Assembly (NCBI GenBank): GCA_009869945.1
Contig: WIXG01000177.1
Coordinates: 1-64,000 of the forward strand
Length of the DNA stretch: 64,000 nt
Direction of reading: 5' to 3'
Origin: Mesaphorura yosii
Lineage: Eukaryota > Arthropoda > Collembola > Poduromorpha > Tullbergiidae
The translations under genes were made by a program, and so were the position numbers. Position 1 is the stretch's first letter. Every line of letters begins with the position of its first letter. This document shows, piece after piece, positions 63,495 through 64,000 of the stretch. The notes below the pieces were generated by a model that made no database searches, had not been told where the DNA came from, and worked only from the letters and a program-made list of their open reading frames with translations.

Positions 63495-64000
63495 GTACGA
63501 GCGCTCTCTGACTCACCCCACCGTCCTCTTGCCTAAGCCAGGCCATCTAATTGACATTCTCGTCCTCACACATCCTCCGCCGTCTCTCTCGCGCTCTGCC
63601 CGACTCCTTTCGTTAAGGGCACGATTGACGAGTCGAGAGACAGAGGGCGGGTGCACACAAGCCGTAGGCGGAAGACTCGAGCCGGGCACGCCCGAGCCTC
63701 GTCTCGTGCAGGACAGTTTTGTCTCTTCGTCTTTACTCGCTCTTTTCTCTGTCTCTGTTTTCTGTCCATCTTTGTGACTTTTTTGGAAGGATCTCTCAAA
63801 ACTTTCCTAATTTGCATTTGCTCTTTCTTGCTAACGAACGCCATGCGTTCGCCCGTCGACTTCACTTCCACGGCGGGCAGACACCGCCCCGAGCATTCAA
63901 AGCGTTCTCGTCCGATTTCTCTCGTTCAGTGACTCCGTTTCGTTTGTGATTGATTTCTCTTTCCGTTTCTGCATTTCCGCGTTCGTTTCGTATGCGACAA
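63495..64000 (+). other. MADD intron running off the window
   Basis: Starts with GTACGA after the codon for the final lysine of the AATAGC-like ANSK segment. The next expected exon (VFIELNHIKKC-like in vertebrates) is not found in these 506 bp, so it lies beyond the right edge. Confidence 0.7.

Noticed and set aside
1-64000. CRISPR arrays, operons, phage or bacterial defence islands
   Set aside because: The window is intron-rich animal DNA, with no regularly spaced repeats, no polycistronic gene packing and no prokaryotic-type genes.

Overview
The window is animal nuclear DNA. Every recognised gene is split by spliceosomal introns (mostly 60 to 700 bp, the longest about 6.5 kb), and the proteins are metazoan families. 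One gene encodes a secreted protein with an N-terminal cysteine cluster followed by two CUB-like domains, an architecture I know from crustaceans and insects. I therefore place the genome in Arthropoda, probably Pancrustacea, without naming a species. An intact axonemal inner-arm dynein light chain suggests a lineage that keeps motile cilia or flagellate sperm.

Layout from left to right: (1) 1.1-8.4 kb, minus: PPIP5K, the bifunctional inositol pyrophosphate kinase/phosphatase. (2) 8.4-11.4 kb: head-to-head spacer. (3) 11.4-13.1 kb, plus: ALG5, dolichyl-phosphate glucosyltransferase. (4) 13.3-24.3 kb: about 11 kb with no recognisable gene, holding a decayed mariner transposase on the minus strand near 21 kb. 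(5) 24.35-34.5 kb, plus: a delta/gamma-type sarcoglycan with a 6.5 kb first coding intron. (6) 35.1-38.6 kb: spacer. (7) 38.66-39.63 kb, plus: a compact PEHE-domain protein of the MSL1/NSL1 family, tail-to-tail with (8) 40.0-41.25 kb, minus: DNALI1. (9) 41.7-43.4 kb, minus: the secreted CUB protein. (10) 44.7-46.1 kb, minus: a tetraspanin. (11) 48.6-50.5 kb, plus: choline/ethanolaminephosphotransferase (CEPT1 type). (12) 54.3-63.5 kb, plus: MADD/Rab3-GEF, cut off by the right edge.

The genes are unrelated housekeeping and structural genes, not an operon or defence system. I found no credible undescribed multi-gene system. I reconstructed exon-intron structures by hand with phase bookkeeping, and all joins keep frame. 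One short junction in PPIP5K is not securely resolved. The most interesting residual signals are a duplicated non-coding module shared by the DNALI1 promoter side and the MSL1 upstream region, a possible TIR element in a MADD intron, two GC-AG introns and a candidate 24-nt micro-exon in MADD, and an in-phase candidate cassette exon inside the PPIP5K kinase domain.
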